DNA of 59,792 nucleotides from Brevibacillus migulae (lineage in GTDB: Bacteria; Bacillota; Bacilli; Brevibacillales; Brevibacillaceae), in contig NZ_SDKD01000025.1 in NCBI RefSeq assembly GCF_004521915.1, positions 1 to 59,792 of the forward strand, in the 5' to 3' direction. Shown piece after piece: positions 24,674-32,203 of this stretch. Position numbers and translations under genes: made by a program. Every line of letters begins with the position of its first letter. The first letter of the stretch is position 1. The notes beneath the pieces are model-generated. The model did no database searches. It saw only the letters and a list, made by a program, of their open reading frames with translations, and was not told the origin of the DNA.

Positions 24674-25897
24674 CTAATTGGCTTTGTCACTGGTATTTTG
24701 TCCCGGAGCCGGTGGCAAGGCCACAATCGGCTGCTCAAGGGCAATATCCTCAATGACCGCATAGTGAATACTCAAGTAAACTTTACCATTCTCTGTCTTG
24801 ACGTGCAAAACTTTTTCATCCTTGATCACGGCCTCTTTGCCGGCTTTGGAAAGGATGTCCTGACGAGCGAATTGTTTGCCCAACGCGATAGCTTCCTCTT
24901 GCGTGAGGCTTTTGCTGCGGTCTTCCTGCTCATACAGGCTTACTTTCTTCCAGCCAACCGGCAGAGAATATTGGGAATAGCCCAGTTGGACCCGGGTCTC
25001 GCTGGCCTCGTACTTTTCAAACGGGATCGTTTGCAGCGGCCACAGCTGCACGGCATAGGATCCTACGACCAGATAGAACAAGTCCTGCTTTTGCCCCGTC
25101 AGATGCGAGCTCTTGCGATTGAGCGGCACCGAAACGTTGCTGACGTACCATACCTCGCCTTCCACTTTCCCTTTGGCTGCGACCAGCCCTTGTCTCGTAT
25201 CATTGCCAATTACGCCGGAAATCAGAACTTGTCCTTTGTCAACAAATTGATTGACCTGCACCATGCTCTTCCCCGCTTCCGCTTCCACCCGATGGATGAC
25301 GGCTTTCTTTTTGGCGATCAGATGACGAGGGCCCAACTGCTTGGCTGGCTCTTGCACCTCTTTTTCCACGACCTGAATGGTCACTTTGGTTCCTTCGATA
25401 TGCACCCCAATCCAGGATGCTTCCGGAAGAAGGGCGGTCATTTCTTTTTGCAGGATCTGCGGTTCTTTTAGTTTGACCTTCCACGCCCCTTGTTTAATCC
25501 CCACTTTTTCAGCAACCTGTTCGACCTGCCCGGGTGTTAACCTTACTGTCCCCTGAACCTCGATGGTCCACACAAAAGTGGAGAGCATGTACATTCCGAA
25601 AAGAAATAAAAAAGCGCCAACAGCGAAACCAGCTCTCCTGCGAATCCGTATCAGCCAAAAAGGGAATCCGCCGCGGCTGGTCACATGACTTTTACAGCCT
25701 GTCTCACGAAGAAGCGGACGGAGACGGTAGTAGTCCCGTATGAGGATGTCAAATTGCCCTTGTCCACTTCCACTGCGGGAGATATTCCAGATGTGGATCC
25801 CCTCCCGCACCGCCAGATTCACCAATCGTTCAAACCGTTTCCCCCGAATTGTCACGGTAATGTGTCCTTCATACCATTCCCTCATCAAATTTCGCAT
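24674..25897 (-). CDS. yqfD: Sporulation protein YqfD
   Basis: A 407-residue protein of the YqfD family, made in the mother cell during sporulation. A soluble N-terminal part (about 1-90, with LVNLAVREGIHIWNISR) is followed by one membrane helix (AGFAVGAFLFLFGMYMLSTFVW) and an extracytoplasmic region opening with a POTRA-like segment (LTPGQVEQVAEKVGIKQGAW). ATG 25897 follows AAGGGGGG; the frame runs open another 432 bp upstream across yqfC, which is a by-product of overlapping frames. It lies 14 bp downstream of yqfC. Confidence 0.92.
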   Translation of the reverse strand: MRNLMREWYEGHITVTIRGKRFERLVNLAVREGIHIWNISRSGSGQGQFDILIRDYYRLRPLLRETGCKSHVTSRGGFPFWLIRIRRRAGFAVGAFLFLFGMYMLSTFVWTIEVQGTVRLTPGQVEQVAEKVGIKQGAWKVKLKEPQILQKEMTALLPEASWIGVHIEGTKVTIQVVEKEVQEPAKQLGPRHLIAKKKAVIHRVEAEAGKSMVQVNQFVDKGQVLISGVIGNDTRQGLVAAKGKVEGEVWYVSNVSVPLNRKSSHLTGQKQDLFYLVVGSYAVQLWPLQTIPFEKYEASETRVQLGYSQYSLPVGWKKVSLYEQEDRSKSLTQEEAIALGKQFARQDILSKAGKEAVIKDEKVLHVKTENGKVYLSIHYAVIEDIALEQPIVALPPAPGQNTSDKAN

Positions 25898-25911
25898 CCG
25901 ATAGGCCCCCC

Positions 25912-26196
25912 TTACGATTTCTCCACGAATTTGACTCCTCCGATCTTGCCTTCCAAGAGCACCTCTTCCGGCAAAATTGCCCGAATGACCAGCTGTTCGC
26001 CACGAACGATCAATTGGCCATTCGTTAAGAGCAAGCGAAGCTCTTTTTCTGAAAAATGAAGAACTCCGCGATGATTTTCTATGTACATTTGCAATTGGCC
26101 GATCATCGTGATGCGCGGGACTTCCAAAACCACATCCTGCGGCAAATCCAGTACGCCAACTGCTAAATGGCGCAATCGACGGCTCCATCGCTTCAT
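25912..26196 (-). CDS. yqfC: Sporulation protein YqfC
   Basis: A 94-residue YqfC family protein, with LDLPQDVVLEVPRITMIGQLQMYIENHRG as its conserved core; it always precedes yqfD. In B. subtilis it belongs to the SigE regulon; its mechanism is unknown. GGGGGGAGGGG lies just ahead of the ATG. The upstream gap (26197-26480) contains a hairpin terminator and a CATAGGGT sequence resembling a SigE -10, but no convincing -35. Confidence 0.93.
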   Translation of the reverse strand: MKRWSRRLRHLAVGVLDLPQDVVLEVPRITMIGQLQMYIENHRGVLHFSEKELRLLLTNGQLIVRGEQLVIRAILPEEVLLEGKIGGVKFVEKS

Positions 26197-26430
26197 GGTA
26201 AGCCCCTCCCCCCATCGTAGTGGCGCAACTACCTCGAATATCTACATTGGCAAGCCACATCCAAGTGCCCCGCGGGTACTTCGTAGTAGCGCTTCGACTT
26301 TTTAAAAAAGCAAACCAGCTTGCTCCCAAAAGGGGTACATTCCTCTTATAACCCTATGCGGATGGGGGAAGGTTTCATGCTAGGAAAAACGTCTGTCGAT
26401 TCCCTTGAACGAGAGATAATGGTCAGCATG

Positions 26431-26475
26431 GAAAAAGCTCTGCTGCCTCGTTCATCAAGGCGACAGAGCTTTTCC
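26431..26475. terminator. Bidirectional-looking terminator between yqfB-like gene and yqfC
   Basis: GAAAAAGCTCTG (26431-26442) pairs with CAGAGCTTTTCC (26464-26475). On the minus strand the right arm ends AGAGCTTTTTCC, so it ends the nfeD-floA-yqfB transcript; the plus-strand side also ends in TTTT. The rest of the 280-bp gap to yqfC shows no further gene. Confidence 0.8.
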
Positions 26476-26480
26476 ATCGA

Positions 26481-26915
26481 TCACTGCTTTTTTTGATATT
26501 CATGGGGCCTATACGGCATCTTGGCGCGGGGAGGAGAGAAAATCATCGCCCACTTCATGCCTTCCCGGGCGGCAATCTCTTTCGCGCTCCTTTGAACAGA
26601 CGGGGTCTCGATCGGAGCCTCTGGGGTCGGTTCCCATACCTGCGCCTGAACAGCGCTTTCTTCCCGTGTCTCCTCGTAGCTGAACGCATCTGACTGAGGC
26701 AATACGGTTTCTTCCCTTTCGGAACGCATTACATCTCCCGGCTGAGGCTGGGGGATGCCGCCACCGTGCACCGGGGTTAATACTGGCCGGCGGGTACTTG
26801 TCTTGTTTCTTGCATCGCCTTTTAGCCTACCCAGCGCTTTAAAGCCGAGGAAAGCCAATATAACCGGCCAAAACTTGACGATCAGGGCAATCGCTAACTC
26901 AATTAGCTCTTCCAT
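26481..26915 (-). CDS. YqfB-position membrane-anchored protein, function unknown
   Basis: A 144-residue protein in the place B. subtilis yqfB occupies after floA. One N-terminal membrane helix (IELAIALIVKFWPVILAFLGF) is followed by a long low-complexity linker rich in Pro, Glu and Thr (about 35-110) and a C-terminal block AAREGMKWAMIFSPPRAKMPYRP that looks like a conserved interaction motif. It is 9 bp downstream of floA and so belongs to the SigW-type operon. The ribosome site is weak (AGGGC). Sequence identity to YqfB is not evident to me. Confidence 0.7.
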   Translation of the reverse strand: MEELIELAIALIVKFWPVILAFLGFKALGRLKGDARNKTSTRRPVLTPVHGGGIPQPQPGDVMRSEREETVLPQSDAFSYEETREESAVQAQVWEPTPEAPIETPSVQRSAKEIAAREGMKWAMIFSPPRAKMPYRPHEYQKKQ

Positions 26916-26924
26916 AAGCTTGCC

Positions 26925-27908
26925 CTACTTCTTTTCGTCTTCTGTCGGTTTGGTGTTGCCAAAGGATTGACGCATGGAGGTATCCGCCGCCAGATTTTGC
27001 AGATTGTAATAATCCATCACGCCCAACTTGCCGCTGCGAAGCGCTTCCGACATCGCGAGAGGCACCTCGGCTTCCGCCTCGACCACCTTCGCACGCATTT
27101 CTTGCACGCGGGCTTTCATCTCTTGTTCGGTAGCGACCGCCATCGCGCGTCTTTCCTCCGCTTTTGCCTGAGCGATTCGTTTGTCCGCCTCGGCTTGGTC
27201 GGTCTGCAGCTGCGCTCCGATGTTTTTGCCTACATCTACGTCTGCGATATCGATGGAAAGGATTTCAAACGCTGTGCCGGCATCCAGCCCTTTATTCAGT
27301 ACGGTTTGCGAAATGCGGTCTGGGTTTTCCAACACATCCTTATGACTGCCGGAGGAACCGATCGTAGTGACAATCCCCTCGCCAACACGGGCAATAATCG
27401 TTTCTTCGCCTGCACCACCGACAAGACGGTCAATATTGGCACGTACGGTTACTTTGGCTTTTGCTCTTACTTCAATCCCGTCTTTTGCCATCGCGGCCAC
27501 AATCGGAGTCTCAATCACTTTTGGATTTACGCTCATTTGTACGGCTTCCAGCACATCACGACCTGCCAGATCGATCGCCGCCGCACGCTCGAAACCAAGC
27601 GGAATATCTGCACGCTGTGCCGCTACCAGCGCATCAACCACACGGTCTACATTCCCGCCGGCCAGATAATGGCTCTCCAATTGATTCGTATCAATAGCCA
27701 GCCCTGCTTTATGCGCTTTGATCATCGGGTTTACGATCCGGGAAGGGATAACCCGGCGCAAACGCATCGCAATCAGCGTAAGGATCCCGACTCTGACACC
27801 GGAAGCCAATGCCGAGATCCACAGCATCACCGGCACAAAGGTAAAGAAGATTGAGAGTACGATAATTGCCACAAAGGCAATAAAAATAATCGGTAATAGT
27901 CCATCCAT
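26925..27908 (-). CDS. floA: Flotillin-like protein FloA
   Basis: A 327-residue SPFH-type scaffold of membrane microdomains. A hydrophobic N-terminus (about 3-55, LLPIIFIAFVAIIVLSIFF and later ISALASGVRVGILTLIAM) anchors it; the central domain contains VTVRANIDRLVGGAGEETIIARVGEG; a Glu/Ala/Lys-rich coiled coil (about 240-300) mediates oligomerisation. FloA recruits proteins in wall synthesis and membrane stress. AAGGAGCG precedes the ATG. It is 15 bp downstream of nfeD. Confidence 0.95.
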   Translation of the reverse strand: MDGLLPIIFIAFVAIIVLSIFFTFVPVMLWISALASGVRVGILTLIAMRLRRVIPSRIVNPMIKAHKAGLAIDTNQLESHYLAGGNVDRVVDALVAAQRADIPLGFERAAAIDLAGRDVLEAVQMSVNPKVIETPIVAAMAKDGIEVRAKAKVTVRANIDRLVGGAGEETIIARVGEGIVTTIGSSGSHKDVLENPDRISQTVLNKGLDAGTAFEILSIDIADVDVGKNIGAQLQTDQAEADKRIAQAKAEERRAMAVATEQEMKARVQEMRAKVVEAEAEVPLAMSEALRSGKLGVMDYYNLQNLAADTSMRQSFGNTKPTEDEKK

Positions 27909-27923
27909 GCGAAGTATCGCTCC

Positions 27924-29279
27924 TTACTCTATTTTGTCTTGCTCTTGCACGACGACACGGGTGCCTTCCACGAAAGCCACCACGATCGCAGTTCCTGCGG
28001 GTATAAAGCCTCCGGATGTGACAGCGTCCACCCTCTTGCCCTCAATCTTGACGACACCCGATGGCCGCAGCGGCGTCAAGGCGATCCCGGTTTTTCCTTG
28101 GAGCTCCCGCTGATTTTGCGGAGCTACATAGCCTTCCTCGTTTTGCTGGGAGTGATCGAGGATCAGTTTTTTCCAGATCCCTTTGAAGCCAAAGTATTTG
28201 TAAAGCACAATGGAGACGATCACCGTGACCAGCAGGGCGATCCCGAGCGAGGTAATGCCTTGCGTGGTATCATACGCAGCCAATACCAGTCCACTAACCA
28301 TGCTGGCAAAGCCCAACGCACCTACTATACCTCCTGGCAGAAACAGTTCAAGGATCAGCATCAATACCCCGAGCAAAAAGAGCATGATATGGACCCAGCT
28401 CGCAAATCCCGCTACGTAATGGCCAAAGAAATACAACGCAAACGCGCATATCCCGATTGCACCCCCAATCCCAAAACCGGGATGGAAGATCTCTACTGCA
28501 ATGCCCACCAGTCCAATGATAAGCAAAATACTCATCACAACCGGACTCGTCACGATACGGGCGATTTTTTCCCCGACGGTCGGTTCAATTTGCTGGACTG
28601 CCTGAGAATCGACCCCTATTGATTGCAAGAGGGCATCTCGATCCTTCACGACCAAATCTGCATAGCCCAGTTCTTTTGCTTTCATGGCATCAAGAGAAAG
28701 GACGGTTCCTTTGGGTTTTATCCCTGGAAGCTCCAGATCCATTTCCACCATCGCGCGGGCAATTTCCGGATTCCGCTGATTTAATTCAGCGGCGGCTTGC
28801 ATTTTATTCGACCACGCCGAGATCAACTTTACCCCTGCAGCATTTCCAGCCGTGTCGATCGGTGTAGCTGCACCGATGCTCGCCCCTGGAGCCATCGCGA
28901 TCTGATCCGCATTCAAAGCGATATACGTGCCCGCGGAAAACGCTTGATTATCAATAAATGCGACCACATCCATCGGAGCTTGCCGCACCAATTGCCCGAT
29001 ACTGTCCGCAGCGGTAATTTCTCCGCCCGGGGTATCCATGTCCAGAATTACGAGATCGGCTCCCTGCTCTTGCGCCTCCGCAAAAGCACGTGTCAGATAG
29101 CTTTCCAGTCCCCGTTCGATTTCTTGCTGAACCGAGATCCAGACCGCATGCTTATACTCCTGCGCATGCATCGGCTTTGCTGCTCCTAACAGCATCGAGA
29201 GGCTAAAGATCACGAGAAAGAGACACACGAAGAGTCGGCTGCGTTTTTGGAGATCGACTTTTTCCACAATCACTGTCAT
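27924..29279 (-). CDS. nfeD: NfeD family protein with ClpP-like serine protease domain (YqeZ-type)
   Basis: A 451-residue membrane protein. Residues 1-40 form a signal peptide or anchor. The ClpP/SppA-fold domain includes VILDMDTPGGEITAADSI, FIDNQAFSAGTYIAL with the catalytic Ser, and MAPGASIGAATPID. Membrane helices follow (about 235-365), and the C-terminal OB fold (GKTGIALTPLRPSGVVKIEGKRVDAV) is the NfeD domain. It partners FloA in membrane microdomains. AGGAAGGAGGG lies before the ATG, and a SigW-type promoter lies 43 bp upstream. It starts the nfeD-floA-yqfB operon. Confidence 0.93.
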   Translation of the reverse strand: MTVIVEKVDLQKRSRLFVCLFLVIFSLSMLLGAAKPMHAQEYKHAVWISVQQEIERGLESYLTRAFAEAQEQGADLVILDMDTPGGEITAADSIGQLVRQAPMDVVAFIDNQAFSAGTYIALNADQIAMAPGASIGAATPIDTAGNAAGVKLISAWSNKMQAAAELNQRNPEIARAMVEMDLELPGIKPKGTVLSLDAMKAKELGYADLVVKDRDALLQSIGVDSQAVQQIEPTVGEKIARIVTSPVVMSILLIIGLVGIAVEIFHPGFGIGGAIGICAFALYFFGHYVAGFASWVHIMLFLLGVLMLILELFLPGGIVGALGFASMVSGLVLAAYDTTQGITSLGIALLVTVIVSIVLYKYFGFKGIWKKLILDHSQQNEEGYVAPQNQRELQGKTGIALTPLRPSGVVKIEGKRVDAVTSGGFIPAGTAIVVAFVEGTRVVVQEQDKIE

Positions 29280-29321
29280 TTTTCCCTCCTTCCTGACATA
29301 CTCTCACGATCGCTAACTTGG

Positions 29322-29349
29322 TATACGATCAACTTGAAAAGATGTTTCA
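29322..29349 (-). promoter_or_regulatory. SigW-type promoter of nfeD-floA
   Basis: Minus-strand TGAAAC (29344-29349) and CGTATA (29322-29327) are separated by exactly 16 bp, the consensus for B. subtilis SigW (TGAAAC-N16-CGTA). The orthologous yqeZ-floA-yqfB operon is SigW-controlled in B. subtilis, so position and sequence agree. No SigA-like pair stands out in this leader. Confidence 0.88.
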
Positions 29350-29404
29350 TTATTTTCCTGATCTGATTGGAAAAACGAAGCAACGGAAAGATCGGCGAAC
29401 ATAG

Positions 29405-29433
29405 TAAAACCCGGTCGGAAAGCCCGACCGGGT
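29405..29433 (-). terminator. Terminator after yqeY
   Basis: AACCCGGTCGG and CCGACCGGGTT (29408-29433) form an 11-bp stem; on the minus strand it continues TTTTACT. It separates rpsU-yqeY from nfeD. Confidence 0.87.
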
Positions 29434-29441
29434 TATATACT

Positions 29442-29888
29442 TTATGATGGAAGTTCTTCGGAAACGATTCGTTGGACGAGATTTCCATCAGCTTTTCCTT
29501 TTACCTTTGGCATGATCAACCCCATCACTTTGCCCATCTCCTTTTTGGAAGATGCGCCGGATGCTGCGACTGCCTCACGAACGATTTGACGTATGTCATC
29601 CTCGCTCAATTGCGCAGGAAGGTATGCTGTAAGAACTTCAATCTCTTCTTTTGTTTTACTCGCCAAATCTTCACGACCGGCTTTTTCAAACTCATGGAGG
29701 GATTCACGGCGTTGTTTCAGCTCACGGGTCAAGATGGTTAGCTCTTCGTCTTCAGACAAAGTGCCGCCTTTATTAATCTGTTCGTTGGTAATAGCAGCTT
29801 TCACCATGCGAATTACAGAGAGCTTCAAGGTCGCCTTGTCCTTCATCGCCTGCTTCATATCTTGATTTAACCGCTCTATTACACTCAT
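29442..29888 (-). CDS. yqeY: GatB/YqeY domain-containing protein
   Basis: A 148-residue helical protein of the YqeY family, related to the tRNA-binding tail of the GatB amidotransferase subunit: IERLNQDMKQAMKDK, LSVIRMVKAAITNEQI and the C-terminal GKVMGLIMPKVKGKADGNLVQRIV. Its physiological role is not known. ATG 29888 (MSVIERL) follows GGGGGAC; 7 further codons upstream are in frame but overlap the space after rpsU. It follows rpsU by 21 bp, as in B. subtilis. Confidence 0.92.
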   Translation of the reverse strand: MSVIERLNQDMKQAMKDKATLKLSVIRMVKAAITNEQINKGGTLSEDEELTILTRELKQRRESLHEFEKAGREDLASKTKEEIEVLTAYLPAQLSEDDIRQIVREAVAASGASSKKEMGKVMGLIMPKVKGKADGNLVQRIVSEELPS

Positions 29889-29909
29889 GATTAGTCCCCC
29901 GTAATCCAA

Positions 29910-30083
29910 TTAGAACTTGCGTTTGCGAGCCGCTTCGGATTTTTTCTTACGCTTAATGCTAGGCTTTTCAAAGTGGCGGCGCTTACGAAGTTCAGCAAGT
30001 ACCCCTGCCTTTGCGCTTTCACGCTTAAAGCGGCGAAGAGCACTATCCAACGTCTCGTTTTTCTTAACGCGAATTTCTGCCAT
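29910..30083 (-). CDS. rpsU: Small ribosomal subunit protein bS21
   Basis: A 57-residue, very basic protein: MAEIRVKKNETLDSALRRFK at the start, RRHFEKPSIKRKKKSEAARK near the end. This is S21, which sits near the 3' end of 16S rRNA and assists initiation. GGAGGGAGGG lies seven bases ahead of the ATG. It heads an rpsU-yqeY transcript that starts at the promoter at 30148-30177. Confidence 0.97.
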   Translation of the reverse strand: MAEIRVKKNETLDSALRRFKRESAKAGVLAELRKRRHFEKPSIKRKKKSEAARKRKF

Positions 30084-30147
30084 CTGTCTTCCCTCCCTCC
30101 GCTATAAACAGTGGGACAAACTGTTCAAGCACAGACTGTCAAATTAC

Positions 30148-30177
30148 ATTATAGGACAGAGCACCCGCCTAGGTCAA
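30148..30177 (-). promoter_or_regulatory. SigA promoter of rpsU-yqeY
   Basis: Minus-strand TTGACC (30172-30177) and a perfect TATAAT (30148-30153) are 18 bp apart. A leader of about 60 bases follows, containing the imperfect repeat CTGTGCTTGAACAG/CTGTTTATAG, which may fold. Confidence 0.85.
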
Positions 30178-30190
30178 CCTCACGATGAAA

Positions 30191-30514
30191 TTATTCCTGG
30201 AAACCGGCCAAGAAGTGATAATGAATATGGAAAACTTCCTGCCCGCCCTCTTTGCCGCAGTTGTTTACCAAACGGAAACCCTTCAGGTTCAATTTTTGCG
30301 CCAGTTTTTGCGCGACCACATGAATATGTCCAATCAACGGCAAATCTTCCTCGGTCACATCCATCAACGTCGGAATCGGTTTTCTCGGAATGATCAGCAG
30401 ATGAATCGGAGCTTTCGGAGCGATGTCATGAATGACAATCACCTGCTCATCCTCATATTCAAAACGTCCCGGGATCTCACCATCCATAATACGCGTAAAG
30501 ATACTTTTTTCCAC
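30191..30514 (-). CDS. HIT family (histidine triad) nucleotide hydrolase
   Basis: A 107-residue Hint-type protein with the C-terminal triad VFHIHYHFLAG and the earlier PKAPIHLLIIPRKPI segment. HIT proteins hydrolyse phosphoramidates of nucleotides such as AMP-lysine or AMP conjugates. GTG 30514 follows AGGAGGG. It is monocistronic, transcribed divergently from murF and ending just before the rpsU promoter. Confidence 0.92.
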   Translation of the reverse strand: MEKSIFTRIMDGEIPGRFEYEDEQVIVIHDIAPKAPIHLLIIPRKPIPTLMDVTEEDLPLIGHIHVVAQKLAQKLNLKGFRLVNNCGKEGGQEVFHIHYHFLAGFQE

Positions 30515-30598
30515 TCGAAACCCTCCTATACATATCGTAAAAAAACACTACGACTCATACTCTTTAAAAATGCTTTCACGATGGGACACTTCATTTCC

Positions 30599-30628
30599 AC
30601 TATAGCCCAGTCATCCAATGATTGGCAA
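30599..30628 (-). promoter_or_regulatory. Promoter of the HIT gene
   Basis: Minus-strand TTGCCA (30623-30628) and TATAGT (30599-30604) are spaced 18 bp, giving a leader of about 80 bases before the GTG. Confidence 0.65.
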
Positions 30629-30658
30629 GCCAGCCGCCCGCTAACTGCGATCTTCTCC

Positions 30659-30687
30659 TTGCGAAAAGGTCATACGCGTGGTAGCAT
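30659..30687 (+). promoter_or_regulatory. Candidate promoter of murF
   Basis: Plus-strand TTGCGA (30659-30664) and TAGCAT (30682-30687) are 17 bp apart. Each hexamer matches only four of six consensus bases, so confidence is limited, but it is the best pair in front of murF and lies back to back with the HIT promoter. Confidence 0.4.
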
Positions 30688-30718
30688 GGCTTCGATACAA
30701 ATGGAAGGGGATATCTGC

Positions 30719-32095
30719 ATGAATCCGATATCACTGCAACAAGCTGCACAGATGGCCCAAGGGCTGTTGATAAAAGGGAAGCCTGCCGACACCGTCGATT
30801 CCGTTCACTTTGACACGAGACAGCTTCGGGAAAGATCGCTTTTTGTCGCGATCCGCGGGGAAGCGAGGGACGGTCATGAATTTATTGGAGTGGCTGCCAA
30901 GGCGGGAGCGAAAGCGGCAATTGTCTCCGAGCCGGCGAGCGTACCTCAGGATCTGCCTGAGGATTTTGGCATCATCTTGGTAAACGATACATTGCGTGCC
31001 TTTCAAAAGCTGTCCGCAGCCTATCGCGACGCCTTTTCCATCCCGATGATCGCGGTAACCGGAAGCAACGGCAAAACCACGACGAAGGACATGATCGGAC
31101 ACATTCTCGGACATAAGCGTTCCTTATATAAAACCTATAAGAATTTGAATAACCATCTGGGCGTTCCCTACTCGCTCACGCAGCTGAATGACTCCCATGA
31201 AGCCGCCGTCCTCGAGCTGGGCATGAACCATGCCGGGGAAATCGACCTATTAGCTTCACTGGTCAAACCTCAGATCAGCGTGATTACGTTCATCGGACCT
31301 TCTCATATGGAGTACTTCGGATCCTTGGAAAAAATCGCGCTGGCCAAGGCCGAGCTGCTGCCCCATACCGATCCGGAGGGCTTCGTCCTGCTTAACGGCG
31401 ACAGCCCGTATTTGCGCAAAATAGCCAGCCTGTATACAGGCGAGGTGCGTTACTACTCGACGGAAGGCCCTGCCGACATCTGGGCAGACAATCTCGTTTC
31501 TGACGAGCAGGGCATGCATTTCACCGTGCATTTTGCGGATGGGCTGAACGATCGGTTGTTCCTCCCGCTTTTTGGCAGACATAACGTATTGAATGTGCTT
31601 CCTGCCATTGCGATCGCGCGGCACTTTGGTATGACCATGGATGAGATTCGGGAAGCCCTCTCCACACTGAGGCTGTCCGCCATGCGTTTCGAAGTGCAGC
31701 ATGCCGACTCTGGAGCCATCGTCGTTAACGATGCCTACAACGCTAGCCCCGCTTCCATGGAAGCAGCCATTTCTACTTTTGCGGAAATTTATCCGGACCG
31801 TAAAAAAGTGGCTGTACTCGGAGATATGTTTGAATTGGGGAACGACAGCGCGGCCATGCATGCCGATGTGGGGAGAACCGCCAACCGTTTTCAAGGGAAG
31901 CTTTCCTTACTGGTGGCGATCGGGGAGCAGTCCCGCCATTTATACGATGCGTACGAAGGGGAAAAACGCTACTTCCCGACCAAGGAAGAGGCACTGGCAA
32001 CGCTTCGCCCGCTATGGACGAACCAGTACGCGCTCTTGTTTAAAGCATCAAAAGGAATGTCGCTCTGGACGTTGATCGAGGCGCTCGAAAAATAG
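30719..32095 (+). CDS. murF: UDP-N-acetylmuramoyl-tripeptide--D-alanyl-D-alanine ligase
   Basis: A 458-residue Mur ligase. The N-terminal uridine-binding domain has VDSVHFDTRQLRERSLFVAI; the ATP site is IAVTGSNGKTTTKDMIGHIL; ELGMNHAGEID and FIGPSHMEYFGSLEKIALAKAEL, and VVNDAYNASPASMEAAI in the C-terminal domain, are characteristic of MurF. It adds D-Ala-D-Ala to UDP-MurNAc-tripeptide in the cytoplasm. ATG 30719 follows AAGGGG; the open frame continues 534 bp further up across the HIT gene and is rejected. Its substrate is the product of the nearby ddl gene. It is the only gene on this strand here, convergent with patA. Confidence 0.95.
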   Translation: MNPISLQQAAQMAQGLLIKGKPADTVDSVHFDTRQLRERSLFVAIRGEARDGHEFIGVAAKAGAKAAIVSEPASVPQDLPEDFGIILVNDTLRAFQKLSAAYRDAFSIPMIAVTGSNGKTTTKDMIGHILGHKRSLYKTYKNLNNHLGVPYSLTQLNDSHEAAVLELGMNHAGEIDLLASLVKPQISVITFIGPSHMEYFGSLEKIALAKAELLPHTDPEGFVLLNGDSPYLRKIASLYTGEVRYYSTEGPADIWADNLVSDEQGMHFTVHFADGLNDRLFLPLFGRHNVLNVLPAIAIARHFGMTMDEIREALSTLRLSAMRFEVQHADSGAIVVNDAYNASPASMEAAISTFAEIYPDRKKVAVLGDMFELGNDSAAMHADVGRTANRFQGKLSLLVAIGEQSRHLYDAYEGEKRYFPTKEEALATLRPLWTNQYALLFKASKGMSLWTLIEALEK

Positions 32096-32104
32096 TTAGA
32101 AAAA

Positions 32105-32138
32105 ACTAAGCTCCGCCAAGTCTTTGGCGGAGCTTAGT
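32105..32138. terminator. Hairpin in the murF/patA convergent gap
   Basis: ACTAAGCTCCGCCAA and TTTGGCGGAGCTTAGT pair over about 14 bp. On the minus strand the stem is followed by TTTTTTC; on the plus strand it has no U-tract. It lies just after the murF stop and may serve both directions. Confidence 0.75.
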
Positions 32139-32154
32139 TGCTCATGTGTCGATG

Positions 32155-32197
32155 AGAAAAAGAAACCTCACTGGGCAAGGCCTCCGGTGAGGTTTCT
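32155..32197 (-). terminator. Terminator after patA
   Basis: On the minus strand AGAAACCTCAC pairs with GTGAGGTTTCT (32161-32197, loop 15 bases), followed by TTTTCTC. It is the first terminator met after the patA stop. Confidence 0.75.
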
Positions 32198-32203
32198 CGT
32201 TTA

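Noticed and set aside
25898..26329. Open frame extending yqfD by 144 residues upstream
   Set aside because: It crosses yqfC in another frame and has no ribosome site; ATG 25897 follows AAGGGGGG and matches the family N-terminus.
26340..26357. CATAGGGT as a SigE -10 for yqfC
   Set aside because: No acceptable -35 is found at 14-15 bp upstream, so only the -10 resemblance remains.
30185..30718. Open frame extending murF by 178 residues
   Set aside because: It is antisense to the HIT gene and crosses the HIT and murF promoters; ATG 30719 has its own ribosome site and gives the normal MurF length.
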